This document shows, piece after piece, positions 11,451 to 19,499 of a DNA stretch of 37,745 nucleotides (position 1 is the first letter of the stretch; each line of letters opens with the position of its first letter). The stretch spans positions 1-37,745 of the forward strand of contig JAICNG010000030.1 of the NCBI GenBank assembly GCA_025931335.1, written 5' to 3'. The DNA comes from Gemmatimonadaceae bacterium. Lineage in GTDB: Bacteria; Gemmatimonadota; Gemmatimonadetes; Gemmatimonadales; Gemmatimonadaceae. The translations under genes were made by a program, and so were the position numbers. The notes under the pieces were generated by a model. The model searched no databases, was not told where the DNA came from, and saw only the letters and a list, made by a program, of their open reading frames with translations.

Positions 11451-12233
11451 ATGCCGATCATCGCCCTCACCCGCGAGGTCAGCCCGAACATCGTGCGCTG
11501 CGAGCTGACGCACCTCGAACGAAGGCCGATCGATCCCGAAATCGCGCGAGCGCAGCATGAGAGCTACGAGCGCTGTCTCGCCGCGGCAGGGTGCGTCGTG
11601 CAGCGGGTGGACGCGTGGCCCGAGATGCCCGACTCGGTGTTCATCGAGGACATCGCGGTCGTGTTCGACGAGTTGGCGGTGATCACCCGACCGGGCGCGG
11701 AGTCGCGCCGTGTGGAGACGCCGGCCGTGGCCGACGCGGTCGCACCCTACCGGCCGGTCCGCCGCATCGAGCCGCCGGCGACGCTCGATGGCGGCGATGT
11801 GCTTCAGGTCGGGCGGACGGTGTTCGTCGGCTCCTCGAGCCGCACGAACGCCGCCGGTATCGCCCAGCTGCGATGCACGTTGCGCCCCTTAGGCTATGAC
11901 GTGCGGCAGATCGATGTTCGGGGCTGCCTGCACCTCAAGTCGGCGGTGACGGCCGCCTCGCACGAGCTGCTGCTCGTCAATCGCGCGTGGATTCCGGGGG
12001 CCGACCTCACCGGCTTCGAGCTGGTGGACGTCCACCCCGAGGAGCCAGACGGCGCGAACGTGCTTCGCCTCGCCGATCGCGTCCTCGCCGCCGCAGCCTT
12101 CCCGCGAACGCGAGAGCGGCTCGAGCACCACCGGGTTCGCGTGGACACGGTGGATCTCAGCGAGCTCGCGAAGGCCGAGGGAGCGGTGACGTGCTGCAGC
12201 ATTCTCATTCCGACACGAGAGGACGCGTTTTGA
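11451..12233 (+). CDS. Dimethylargininase (DDAH) / arginine deiminase-superfamily hydrolase
   Basis: A 260-residue member of the guanidino-modifying superfamily, cytoplasmic. Key blocks are present: SVFIEDIAVVF (conserved Glu-Asp), TLDGGDVL, the catalytic histidine in CLHLKS (H161), and the C-terminal TCCS holding the nucleophilic cysteine (C248 or C249, by comparison with mammalian DDAH, which also has a Cys-Cys pair there). Dimethylargininases hydrolyse N-omega-methylated arginines to citrulline plus a methylamine; related enzymes act on arginine or peptidyl-arginine, so the exact substrate is inferred. ATG 11451 has GAGGGG at a good distance (seven bases). Located between an ATP-grasp ligase (11-base gap) and an esterase whose TTG start overlaps its stop, it looks like the middle gene of a three-gene operon. 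Confidence 0.9.
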   Translation: MPIIALTREVSPNIVRCELTHLERRPIDPEIARAQHESYERCLAAAGCVVQRVDAWPEMPDSVFIEDIAVVFDELAVITRPGAESRRVETPAVADAVAPYRPVRRIEPPATLDGGDVLQVGRTVFVGSSSRTNAAGIAQLRCTLRPLGYDVRQIDVRGCLHLKSAVTAASHELLLVNRAWIPGADLTGFELVDVHPEEPDGANVLRLADRVLAAAAFPRTRERLEHHRVRVDTVDLSELAKAEGAVTCCSILIPTREDAF

Positions 12234-12964
12234 CCCAATGGGACTTCGGATCGGCCCTCACTCGTCGTGAGTTTCTCGCCGTGGCGACCTCGGCGGCCGT
12301 CCTCGGCTGCGCGGGGCGTCGCGCCGGCGCGCCCTCCGGCTCGGTCGTGGTCTTCCAGGGCGACTCGATCACCGACGGTGGGCGCGATCGCACGATTCTG
12401 GAGCCGAACAACGACGCCGCGTTCGGCGCCAGCTACGCCGCGCTCCTGATGCGGGACATCCGCGCGGCGCACCCCGAGGTTCCGTGGCGGTTCTACAACC
12501 GAGGGATCAGCGGCAACAAGCTCCCCGACCTTCAGGCGCGGTGGGCGTCGGACACGATCGCGCTGCGTCCCGACATCTTGAGCATTCTGGCGGGAGTGAA
12601 CGACTACTGGCACACGCGAAGCTTCAGGTACACGGGCACGACCGAAGATTACGAGCGACAGTATTCGGCACTGCTCGCGGCGACGCGCGCGGCATTGCCT
12701 GACGTCTCATTCGTCGTGCTCGAGCCGTTCGTGCTGCGCACCGGCGCGGTCGACGCCAGCTGGTTCCCGACGTTCGACGAGCGACGCGCCGCCGCTGCCC
12801 GGGTGGCGGCGGCCGCGGGGGCGAGGTTCGTGCCCCTCCAATCGGTATTCGACGCGCGCGCGGCCGAGACCGGGCCGGAGGCATGGGCGAAGGATGGGGT
12901 GCACCCCACGCCAGCGGGCCATGCCCTGATCGCCGAGCGCTGGCGCGCGGTGGTCGGCCTCTGA
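12230..12964 (+). CDS. Tat-exported SGNH/GDSL hydrolase, lipoprotein
   Basis: A 244-residue esterase or lipase. The start is TTG 12230, overlapping the previous stop (TTGA) and preceded by GAGAGG; this start gives a proper twin-arginine signal (TRREFLA, hydrophobic stretch, then VLGC with C27 as lipidation site), whereas longer in-frame starts lie inside the preceding gene. The SGNH blocks follow in order: GDSITDGG (nucleophile S46), the glycine block RGISGNK, GVNDYW (N124) and the catalytic pair DGVH (D222, H225). The fold resembles bacterial carbohydrate acetylesterases and lysophospholipases. It should sit on the outer side of the cytoplasmic membrane or in the outer membrane. Its link to the two upstream enzymes is operonic only; a deacylation step on the same molecule is conceivable. 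Confidence 0.92.
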   Translation: MTQWDFGSALTRREFLAVATSAAVLGCAGRRAGAPSGSVVVFQGDSITDGGRDRTILEPNNDAAFGASYAALLMRDIRAAHPEVPWRFYNRGISGNKLPDLQARWASDTIALRPDILSILAGVNDYWHTRSFRYTGTTEDYERQYSALLAATRAALPDVSFVVLEPFVLRTGAVDASWFPTFDERRAAAARVAAAAGARFVPLQSVFDARAAETGPEAWAKDGVHPTPAGHALIAERWRAVVGL

Positions 12965-12996
12965 GCGGCACGTTAGGCCCCCGAGAAAACGAGCCG

Positions 12997-13473
12997 ATGC
13001 CGACCGGCGATCGCGACGTTCCGGAGCGAGCGACGCCGCCACACGGCGGGCTCTCCCTGCCCCTTCGCGTGCTGCTCATGGCGTTCGCGGTTCCGCTGAT
13101 CGCCATTGGGGCCCTTCTGCTGCTCGCGGCGGTGCGCAACATCTCGGCGGCCCCGGTCCCCGTCATCGCGATCGCGGTCGTTCAGGTCGTGGCGGGTGGC
13201 CTCATGGCCCTGGCGGCGGCTCGCGGACATTCACGGTTCTGGGGAGGTGAGTCGGTCTCCTCGATTCTCCTGCCGCTCGTCGGCGCGCTGGCCCTGGTCA
13301 CCGCATACGACCGAAGCGGGCGGGTCGCCGGCGTACTGGGCATTTCCGCCGAGGCGGCGTCGGCGCTGTTTCTCGTCATCGCCGGCATCGCGATCTTCAC
13401 CGCGATGGTGCTCGCCTGGCGTCGCGGGGTGAGTGAGCGCGGACCCCGCTCCGGGTCGCTCGATAACCGCTGA
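12997..13473 (+). CDS. Small integral membrane protein (four predicted helices)
   Basis: A 158-residue protein starting at ATG 12997, 32 bases after the esterase. After a polar N-terminus (MPTGDRDVPERATPPHGG) four hydrophobic segments are clear: VLLMAFAVPLIAIGALLLL, VPVIAIAVVQVVAGGLMAL, a third around SILLPLVGALALVT, and ALFLVIAGIAIFTAMVLAW, ending in a basic tail. No known domain. A Shine-Dalgarno sequence is weak. It may be co-transcribed with the esterase but nothing ties it functionally. An in-frame extension upstream would run into the esterase gene and lacks hydrophobic or family support. Confidence 0.7.
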   Translation: MPTGDRDVPERATPPHGGLSLPLRVLLMAFAVPLIAIGALLLLAAVRNISAAPVPVIAIAVVQVVAGGLMALAAARGHSRFWGGESVSSILLPLVGALALVTAYDRSGRVAGVLGISAEAASALFLVIAGIAIFTAMVLAWRRGVSERGPRSGSLDNR

Positions 13474-13496
13474 TCCTGGAGGGATAGCCCGACCTC

Positions 13497-13817
13497 ATGA
13501 CCTTCCTCGACTACGGCGACATCTCCCCTCGGGAGATCGCGCCCGGTTTCTTCGCCCGCTTCGTTCATACGCATGGCATGACGCTCGCACGCGTCGAGGT
13601 GCGTGCCGACGCGCGCTTGCCATCGCACGCGCATCCGCACGAGCAGCTCACGACGGTGCTCTCCGGGGAGCTCGAGCTCACCGTCGGCGGGGAGGTGAGA
13701 GTGCTTCGCGCCGGAATGGTCGCGTTCATTCCAGGCGGGGTGCCACACTCGGCCCGGGCGCTCACCGCGTGCGAGGTGATGGACGTCTTCCACCCGGTGC
13801 GCGACGATTATCGCTGA
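13497..13817 (+). CDS. Single-domain cupin protein
   Basis: A 106-residue cupin. Motif 1 is complete, with the two His and the Glu that bind metal in HAHPHEQLTTVLSGELELTVGG, and motif 2 is PGGVPHSARAL. One jelly-roll domain without a fused regulator domain, so either a small isomerase or dioxygenase, or a ligand-binding protein. Start ATG 13497; a GGAGGG sits too far upstream to be its ribosome site. The gene is 23 bases after a membrane protein and 15 bases before a TauE-type permease, so likely in the same run of genes. Substrate unknown. Confidence 0.88.
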   Translation: MTFLDYGDISPREIAPGFFARFVHTHGMTLARVEVRADARLPSHAHPHEQLTTVLSGELELTVGGEVRVLRAGMVAFIPGGVPHSARALTACEVMDVFHPVRDDYR

Positions 13818-13832
13818 CCGGCAGCGTACGGC

Positions 13833-14561
13833 GTGACGCTCTGGTTTCTGGCCGCGTTGACGGTCGTCGCGGTGCTCTCGGGAGCGACCGCGGCCGTGGT
13901 CGGCTTCGGCATTGGCAGCCTGCTCACGCCGTTGCTCGCGCTGCGCGTCGGCATGCCGATAGCGATCGCCGCCATCGCCGTGCCTCACGCCGCGGCGACG
14001 GCATTCCGGTTCTGGCGGCTTCGCACCGCCGTCGACTGGTCCGTCGTCGGAGGGTTCGGCGTCCTCAGCGCGATCGGCGGGCTCGCTGGCGCGCTGCTGT
14101 ACACGCGGCTTGGCGGCCGGGCACTGACGCTGGCGCTCGCCGGGCTCCTGATCCTCACCGGTATCAGCGGCCTAACGGGCATCATGACACGCTGGAATCC
14201 CTCGCGGGTCGCCGGGTTGCTCGGTGCGGTCTCGGGATTCTTCGGCGGGCTCGCCGGGAATCAAGGAGGCGTGCGCTCCGCCGCGCTGCTCAGCTTTCGC
14301 CTGCCACCGACGGCCTTCGTCGCGACCGCCACCGCTACCGGGCTCCTGGTGGACCTGGCGAGAACTCCGGTCTATCTGTGGCGGACCGGTGCCGAGCTGG
14401 TGGGACTGTGGGTGCCGATCGCATTGGCGACCGCGGGCGTGTTAGGCGGCACGCTGCTCGGCGAGCGCGTTCTCGCCGGTATGCCTCCCGAGCGCTTCCG
14501 GAAGGCCGTGTCTGTCGCGATCTTGGGACTCGGAGCGCTGCTCCTCGTCCGCGCGTGGTAG
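13833..14561 (+). CDS. TauE/SafE-family permease (sulfite exporter-like)
   Basis: A 242-residue membrane protein with about seven to eight hydrophobic segments, matching the TauE/SafE (DUF81) family in length and motifs: the N-terminal helix LAALTVVAVLSGATAAVVGFG with GIGSLLTPLLAL, and the second repeat GAVSGFFGGLAGNQGGVRSAALLSF. Family members export sulfite, sulfoacetate or other small anions. Start is GTG 13833 with no obvious Shine-Dalgarno sequence, 15 bases after the cupin. The glycine-rich G-x-G-N-Q-G-G loop is typical for the family. The exported anion cannot be predicted. Confidence 0.9.
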   Translation: MTLWFLAALTVVAVLSGATAAVVGFGIGSLLTPLLALRVGMPIAIAAIAVPHAAATAFRFWRLRTAVDWSVVGGFGVLSAIGGLAGALLYTRLGGRALTLALAGLLILTGISGLTGIMTRWNPSRVAGLLGAVSGFFGGLAGNQGGVRSAALLSFRLPPTAFVATATATGLLVDLARTPVYLWRTGAELVGLWVPIALATAGVLGGTLLGERVLAGMPPERFRKAVSVAILGLGALLLVRAW

Positions 14562-14591
14562 CGCACGGCCTCGACCCTCGAATCGGCTGAC

Positions 14592-15053
14592 ATGCCACGA
14601 CGATTGATCGGGCTCCTGCTCGCGCTGCTCCTCGTTGGGCTCGCGGCCATGCTCATTGGTCAGGTCGCGGCGACGATGTTCACGCCCGGCTGGCTGGACA
14701 GTGCCGACGCACGCGACTGGGCGAGCATGACGTTCTTCCTGTCCGTGGCCGCGATGTTCCTGGTCGTCGCCTTCCGCATGATCGTTCGGCGCCGCCAAGG
14801 CCTCGCCCGCGTGCTCGGCGCGGGCGAGTGGTTGGCGATTGCCGCCCTCAGCCTGGTGGCGACAATCTGCGCCGGCATCGCGTCGCATTGGACGATCGCG
14901 CTGCCGGGGCTCGTGCCGATCGCGATCGCGGTCGTGCTGGCCCGTCGCCGCGGTCGGGAGGAGCGCGTCACGATCGTGGATCCGGAGCCCGAGCTACCGC
15001 GAGCGACGTTCACGAGCGGGCAACCTTCCGGGCGGCCGTCAGGAAAGAGTTAA
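14592..15053 (+). CDS. Hypothetical membrane protein
   Basis: A 153-residue protein with four predicted helices: LIGLLLALLLVGLAAMLIG, SMTFFLSVAAMFLVVAFRM, WLAIAALSLVATICAGI and LPGLVPIAIAVVLA, and a polar C-terminal tail of about 40 residues (EPELPRATFTSG). ATG 14592, 30 bases after the permease. No family recognised. It may be the last gene of the run that began with the ATP-grasp ligase; no terminator is visible after it. Confidence 0.65.
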   Translation: MPRRLIGLLLALLLVGLAAMLIGQVAATMFTPGWLDSADARDWASMTFFLSVAAMFLVVAFRMIVRRRQGLARVLGAGEWLAIAALSLVATICAGIASHWTIALPGLVPIAIAVVLARRRGREERVTIVDPEPELPRATFTSGQPSGRPSGKS

Positions 15054-15125
15054 GAGTTCGGCGGGTGCGTGGCGAAGTCGCGCGGCGTATCGTACTTGTG
15101 GCTCCATCTTTTTCCGGGAGTCCCT

Positions 15126-15872
15126 GTGCGCCTTTCTCTGGTTGCATTCGCGCTCCTGCTCGCGCCGCCCGCGCTGTTCTCGCAGGCGCCCGGCCGGTGG
15201 CCGCCCGACTCGCTCGTCAACGTCCAGGTCTTTCCGCGGACGACGCCGGTAATGGAAGTCATCGGCGCGATGCGAAACGCGACGTTCGCGCTCGGCGTGC
15301 GCTGCCAGTTCTGCCACGTGGGCGAGGAAGGAATGCCCCTGGAGCGGTTCGACTTCGCCAGCGATGAGAAGCGCACCAAGCTCGTCGCACGTCAGATGAT
15401 GCGACTGGTCCAAGAGATCAATCGGCGCCTGGATACGTTGCCGGGTCGCGCGGCGAGCGGACTCGAGGTGAGCTGCGCCACCTGTCATCGCGGTGTGACC
15501 AGGCCGCAGCCGCTGTCGACGCTGATTGCCGACGCTGGGTTGGCCGCCGGCAGCGACTCGGCGCTGCGCGCGTATCGCGCGCTGCGCGAGCGGTACCATG
15601 GACGCGACGCCTACGACTTCGGCGAGGGGTCGCTCAACACGGCCGCGTTCCGGCTCGGACGCGCCGGAAAATACGACGACGCGTTCGCCCTGCTGCGGCT
15701 GAACGAGGAGATGTTCCCCAGGTCGTCGGGGATGTATGTCTTTCGGGGCAACATCAATCTGATGAAGGGTGACACGACCGCCGCTGAAGCCGCCTTTCGA
15801 GAGGCGCTGGCGCGCGATCCGTCGAACGGTGAGGCGCGGGGCCGGCTGCGCGCGATCGGACGCCAGCCGTGA
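15126..15872 (+). CDS. Exported dihaem c-type cytochrome with TPR tail (reaction-centre cytochrome-like)
   Basis: A 248-residue periplasmic electron carrier. Start GTG 15126 is chosen over GTG 15069 because GGGAG (15116-15120) lies five bases upstream and because it gives a standard signal peptide (MRLSLVAFALLLAPPALFSQA). Two haem sites are present, CQFCH (C60, C63, H64) and CATCH (C117, C120, H121). The segment between, with MRNATFALGVRCQFCHVG and a KLVARQMMRLVQEIN helix, resembles the c-type cytochrome subunit of photosynthetic reaction centres; single-unit relatives with two haems are common in non-phototrophic Acidobacteria and Gemmatimonadota. The last 80 residues form a TPR-like pair of helices. 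The following membrane gene overlaps its stop. Confidence 0.9.
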   Translation: MRLSLVAFALLLAPPALFSQAPGRWPPDSLVNVQVFPRTTPVMEVIGAMRNATFALGVRCQFCHVGEEGMPLERFDFASDEKRTKLVARQMMRLVQEINRRLDTLPGRAASGLEVSCATCHRGVTRPQPLSTLIADAGLAAGSDSALRAYRALRERYHGRDAYDFGEGSLNTAAFRLGRAGKYDDAFALLRLNEEMFPRSSGMYVFRGNINLMKGDTTAAEAAFREALARDPSNGEARGRLRAIGRQP

Positions 15873-16204
15873 TGCGCGCGTCGACGATCGCCCGCGGACT
15901 GCTCATCATCGGTGCCCTCGTTGGCGCCGGGGCCGGGATAGCGCTCGCGCTCGGCCTCGGCGTCAGCAGCATTCCGCCGTGGATGATCACGGTGGGGATG
16001 TACAAGCTGGCATTCATCGCCGCCGGCGGACTGCTGGTGGCCGGAGCGATGGTGGGACGTGCCGCGATGCGGCGCAGCGGCGAAGCCGAGGCGGACGCCG
16101 CACCCCCGGCGATCGGTCCCACGCCCTGGGCGGGAGCCGACCAAGCCCCACGCCCGCCGCAAGAAGTGGAATCCGAGCGCGGCCGCTCGGACGGCCGTCC
16201 TTAG
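15872..16204 (+). CDS. Small membrane protein following the cytochrome
   Basis: A 110-residue protein whose ATG overlaps the cytochrome stop (TGATG), implying coupled translation. Two hydrophobic helices (GLLIIGALVGAGAGIALALGL and MYKLAFIAAGGLLVAGAMVG) are followed by a 45-residue polar, Pro/Ala-rich tail. A GTG three bases upstream is an alternative start. No family recognised; adjacency suggests a membrane anchor or partner for the cytochrome, which is inference. Confidence 0.7.
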   Translation: MRASTIARGLLIIGALVGAGAGIALALGLGVSSIPPWMITVGMYKLAFIAAGGLLVAGAMVGRAAMRRSGEAEADAAPPAIGPTPWAGADQAPRPPQEVESERGRSDGRP

Positions 16205-16344
16205 CCAGAAGGCCGCTACTGTCGGCGCGTCCCGCGCCTTTCCATCGCTTTTCCAGCGCCTCCGCCTCCGCCATATGGATTCACGTCCCGGGATCGGGTA
16301 CGTTCTCACGAACACGCTCTCTCGGCTTCTCCTGCGGATCAGTC

Positions 16345-17613
16345 ATGGATCGGGTACTGGCGGTCATTCTCGGCGGCGGCGCGGGCACGCGGCTCTTCCC
16401 GCTCACGCGCGATCGCGCGAAGCCCGCCGTGCCCCTCGCGGGGAAGTACCGGCTCGTCGACGTGCCGATCTCGAACTGCCTGAACTCCAGTCTCGACAAG
16501 ATCTTCGTCGTCACGCAGTTCAATTCGGCCAGCCTCAACAACCACATCGCGCGCGCGTACGCGTTCGACCGCTTCAGCGGCGGCTTCGTGACGATCCTCG
16601 CCGCCGAGCAGACCCCATCGTCGGAGAAGTGGTATCAGGGCACCGCTGACGCGGTTCGCCGTTCGATCCCGCACTTCAAGAGTCAGCTGCACGACCGCGT
16701 GCTCATCCTGTCGGGCGATCAGCTGTACACGATGGATTACCGGCTGATGCTCGAGCACCACCGCAAGCACAAGGCGGACGTCACCGTCGCGGTGACGCCG
16801 GTGGTGGCGGCGGACGCACCAGGCTTCGGCATTCTCAAGACCGACGACACGCAGCGCATCACCGAGTTCCACGAGAAGCCGAAGATCGACAACCTCGCCG
16901 GGAAGGAGAGCCCGGTGTCGCCGGAGCTGGCGGCCCAGGGGCGGATCTACCTCGCGTCGATGGGCATCTACGTCTTCGAGGCGTCGGTCCTGTACGAGCT
17001 GCTCGACGCGCGGCCCGACGATCACGATTTCGGCAAGGCGATCATCCCGAACGCGATCCATGAGCGGACGGTCGTCGCATACCCGTTCACGGGATACTGG
17101 AACGACATCGGCACGGTGCGCTCGTTCTTCGAGACGAACATCATGCTCGCGCAGCCGCACCCGCCGTTCAACCTGTACGACCCGAACTTCCCCTTGTACA
17201 CCGACGCGCTGATGCTCCCCCCGGCGAAAGTGAGCCGCTCACGGTTGGAGAACACGCTCGTCGGCGTGGGAAGCGTCATCGTCGACAGCGACATCTCGAA
17301 CTGCGTCATCGGCCTGCGGTCGTTCATCGACCGGGGCACGCGTCTTCGCCGCACGGTGTTCATGGGCGCCGACTACTTCCGGTGGGAGGAATCCGAGGCG
17401 CGGAGCAGCGCCCAGGGACCGGCATACCCCGGCGTCGGGCAGGACACGCAGATCGAGAACGCGATCGTCGACAAGAACGCGTCGATCGGCAACCGCTGCA
17501 CGATCACCAACGCGGCAGGGATTCAGGAGGGCGAAGGGCCCGGCTTCTACATCCGCGATGGCATCATCGTCATCGTGAAGAACGTCGAGATCGCCGACGG
17601 CACCGTGATCTGA
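16345..17613 (+). CDS. glgC: Glucose-1-phosphate adenylyltransferase (ADP-glucose pyrophosphorylase)
   Basis: Makes ADP-glucose from ATP and glucose-1-phosphate, the committed step of bacterial glycogen synthesis, in the cytoplasm. The 422-residue protein has the nucleotidyltransferase signature GGGAGTRLFPLT with RDRAKPAVPLAGKYRLVD, the ISNCLNS motif, SGDQLYTMDY (metal-binding Asp), EFHEKPK (sugar-phosphate Lys) and GYWNDIGT, followed by a left-handed beta-helix domain (VDSDISNCVIG, AIVDKNASIGNRCTI). Length and motifs resemble cyanobacterial and plant enzymes. ATG 16345 gives the native N-terminus; a longer in-frame stretch upstream overlaps the preceding gene. The partner synthase follows after nine bases, so both are co-transcribed. 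Confidence 0.97.
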   Translation: MDRVLAVILGGGAGTRLFPLTRDRAKPAVPLAGKYRLVDVPISNCLNSSLDKIFVVTQFNSASLNNHIARAYAFDRFSGGFVTILAAEQTPSSEKWYQGTADAVRRSIPHFKSQLHDRVLILSGDQLYTMDYRLMLEHHRKHKADVTVAVTPVVAADAPGFGILKTDDTQRITEFHEKPKIDNLAGKESPVSPELAAQGRIYLASMGIYVFEASVLYELLDARPDDHDFGKAIIPNAIHERTVVAYPFTGYWNDIGTVRSFFETNIMLAQPHPPFNLYDPNFPLYTDALMLPPAKVSRSRLENTLVGVGSVIVDSDISNCVIGLRSFIDRGTRLRRTVFMGADYFRWEESEARSSAQGPAYPGVGQDTQIENAIVDKNASIGNRCTITNAAGIQEGEGPGFYIRDGIIVIVKNVEIADGTVI

Positions 17614-17622
17614 CCCCGCGCC

Positions 17623-18858
17623 GTGCGCATCGCTCTCCTCACGAACGAGTACCCGCCTAACGTCTACGGTGGGGCCGGTGTCCACGTCGAGTACCTCTCC
17701 CGCGAGCTGGCGCGCGCCGATCGCGGGACCCATCACGTCGATGTGCTCTGCTTCGGCGAGCAGAACGAGACGCGCGGCAACCTTCGCGTGCGAGGAGTCG
17801 CCCCATCCCTGCGCTTCGCGGCGCAGGACCCTCGTCATGCCAGGTTCCTCGATGCGCTGCTTCGCGACCTGGCGATGGCGGGCGCGGTCGAGTCGCCGGA
17901 CGTCGTGCACTGCCATACTTGGTACTCCCATCTCGCCGGCTGTCTCGCCCGTCCATTGACCGGGGCACCCCTGGTGCTCACGACACACTCCCTCGAGCCG
18001 CACCGGCCCTGGAAGGTCGAGCAGCTCGGCACCGCCTATCACGCGTCGACGTGGATCGAGCGCACGGCGTACGAGAACGCCGATGGCGTCGTGGCGGTCT
18101 CCGAGGCGATGAAGCACGATGTTCAGACGCTGTACGGCGTGGCGCCGGAGCGCGTGCGAGTGATCCACAACGGCATCGATCCGGACGAGTATCAACCGCG
18201 CCCGGCGCCGGCGACGCTCCGCAGGCTGGGCGTCGATCCCGACATTCCGATCGTGCTCTTCGTTGGGCGGATAACGCGCCAGAAGGGCATCCTCCATCTC
18301 GTGCGCGCCATCAAGTACCTGCGGCCCGGCATGCAGGTCGTCCTCTGCGCCGGCGCACCGGACACGGCGGAGATCGCGGCCGAGATGACGGCGCTCGTCG
18401 CGGAAGCCAAGCGCGACGCTCGGACGGGAATCGTCTGGATTCCCGAGATGCTGCCGAAGGAGGATGTCATCACCCTGTACACGCACGCCGCGGTGTTCGT
18501 CTGCCCGTCGGTGTACGAGCCGTTCGGCATCATCAACCTCGAGGCGATGGCGTGCGAGACGCCGGTGGTCGGGGCGGCAGTGGGTGGGATTCCAGAGATC
18601 GTCGTGCCCGGCGAGACCGGCCTACTCGTGCCATTCGACGCGGCCGGGGGCGATTCTCCCGAGCCGAGGAATCCTGATTCGTTCTCGCGCGCGCTCGCGA
18701 GCGCGGTGAACGATCTGATGGACGCGCCCGAGCGGCGGCGGGCGATGGGCAACGCCGCGCGCCGGCGCGTGCTCGAGCATTTCAGCTGGGGCCACATCGC
18801 GCAGGTGACGCTCGAGTTCTACCGGGAGCTGATCGAGCAGCGGCGCGGTCGTCCGTGA
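17623..18858 (+). CDS. glgM: Glycogen synthase / maltose-1-phosphate synthase, GT4 type
   Basis: A 411-residue GT-B glycosyltransferase using ADP-glucose from the upstream enzyme. It resembles mycobacterial GlgM (the actinobacterial 'glycogen synthase' family) closely in motif order: EYPPNVYGGAGVHV at the N-terminus, HCHTWYSHLAG, THSLEPHRPWK, VIHNGIDPDEY, FVGRITRQKGILHLV, and the donor-binding E-x7-E in YEPFGIINLEAM. GlgM enzymes join ADP-glucose and glucose-1-phosphate to form maltose-1-phosphate, which GlgE then extends; whether this protein does that or elongates glucan directly cannot be read from sequence, and no glgE is in the window. Start GTG 17623, nine bases after glgC; its stop overlaps the Nudix start (GTGA). 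Confidence 0.93.
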   Translation: MRIALLTNEYPPNVYGGAGVHVEYLSRELARADRGTHHVDVLCFGEQNETRGNLRVRGVAPSLRFAAQDPRHARFLDALLRDLAMAGAVESPDVVHCHTWYSHLAGCLARPLTGAPLVLTTHSLEPHRPWKVEQLGTAYHASTWIERTAYENADGVVAVSEAMKHDVQTLYGVAPERVRVIHNGIDPDEYQPRPAPATLRRLGVDPDIPIVLFVGRITRQKGILHLVRAIKYLRPGMQVVLCAGAPDTAEIAAEMTALVAEAKRDARTGIVWIPEMLPKEDVITLYTHAAVFVCPSVYEPFGIINLEAMACETPVVGAAVGGIPEIVVPGETGLLVPFDAAGGDSPEPRNPDSFSRALASAVNDLMDAPERRRAMGNAARRRVLEHFSWGHIAQVTLEFYRELIEQRRGRP

Positions 18859-19454
18859 CCGACCTCCTCACGCTGCTCGAGGAGCTTCAGAGCATCGGGC
18901 GGACGGGCCTGAATTACAGCAGCGATCCGTATGCGCGCGCGCACTATTCCCGCCTGCTCGAGCTGGCGGCAACGCACTACGGCCAAGCGCTCGATCTCCC
19001 TGCCGCGGAGGTGCGCGCGCGGCTTCAGGGTGAGCTGGGCTCCATCACGCCGAAGGTCGGGGCGGACGCCGCGATCTTCGATGCGGAAGGGCGGATGCTC
19101 CTCGTCGAGCGCGCCGACGATCGGTGCTGGGGCTTGCCGGCGGGATGGGTGGACCCGAACGAAGCGCCCCCGAATACGGCGCGCAGAGAGGCCCGTGAGG
19201 AGCTGGGGCTCGAGGTCGAGCCCGTTCAGCTCGTCGACGTCATGTTTCGGCCGGCGAGCGTGGCGTACGGACCGCACGCGGTCGTCTCGGTCGTCTATCT
19301 CTGTGAGGTTCGCGGCGGCGAGATCACGCTGTCACACGAGGTGCTGGCGGCTCGGTATTGGGCGCTCGATGAGGTGCCGGTGTGGCACAAGGACCACCAG
19401 AAATTCGCCCGAGCCGCTCACGCCGTCTGGACGACCCGTCGGCGGGCGACATAA
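18855..19454 (+). CDS. Nudix hydrolase with N-terminal helical domain
   Basis: A 199-residue pyrophosphohydrolase. The Nudix box is perfect: G97-x5-E103-x7-REAREELGL, with catalytic Glu 115 and 116. The first 65 residues form a small helical domain (LLTLLEELQSIGRTGLNYSS) seen in a subgroup that hydrolyses ADP-ribose or nucleotide sugars. GTG 18855 overlaps the synthase stop by four bases. Its place as third gene after glgC-glgM suggests it may hydrolyse ADP-glucose and thereby limit glycogen synthesis, or clean up ADP-ribose; the first idea rests only on location. Confidence 0.92.
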   Translation: MTDLLTLLEELQSIGRTGLNYSSDPYARAHYSRLLELAATHYGQALDLPAAEVRARLQGELGSITPKVGADAAIFDAEGRMLLVERADDRCWGLPAGWVDPNEAPPNTARREAREELGLEVEPVQLVDVMFRPASVAYGPHAVVSVVYLCEVRGGEITLSHEVLAARYWALDEVPVWHKDHQKFARAAHAVWTTRRRAT

Positions 19455-19499
19455 CTTTTGATCAGGTTCTTCGTCGTGTCGGCTGACTCGGTCCACCAG

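Noticed and set aside
15126-15872. Cytochrome as evidence for phototrophy
   Set aside because: Only the cytochrome-like domain is present; relatives with two haems are widespread in non-phototrophs and no pigment or reaction-centre genes are in the window.
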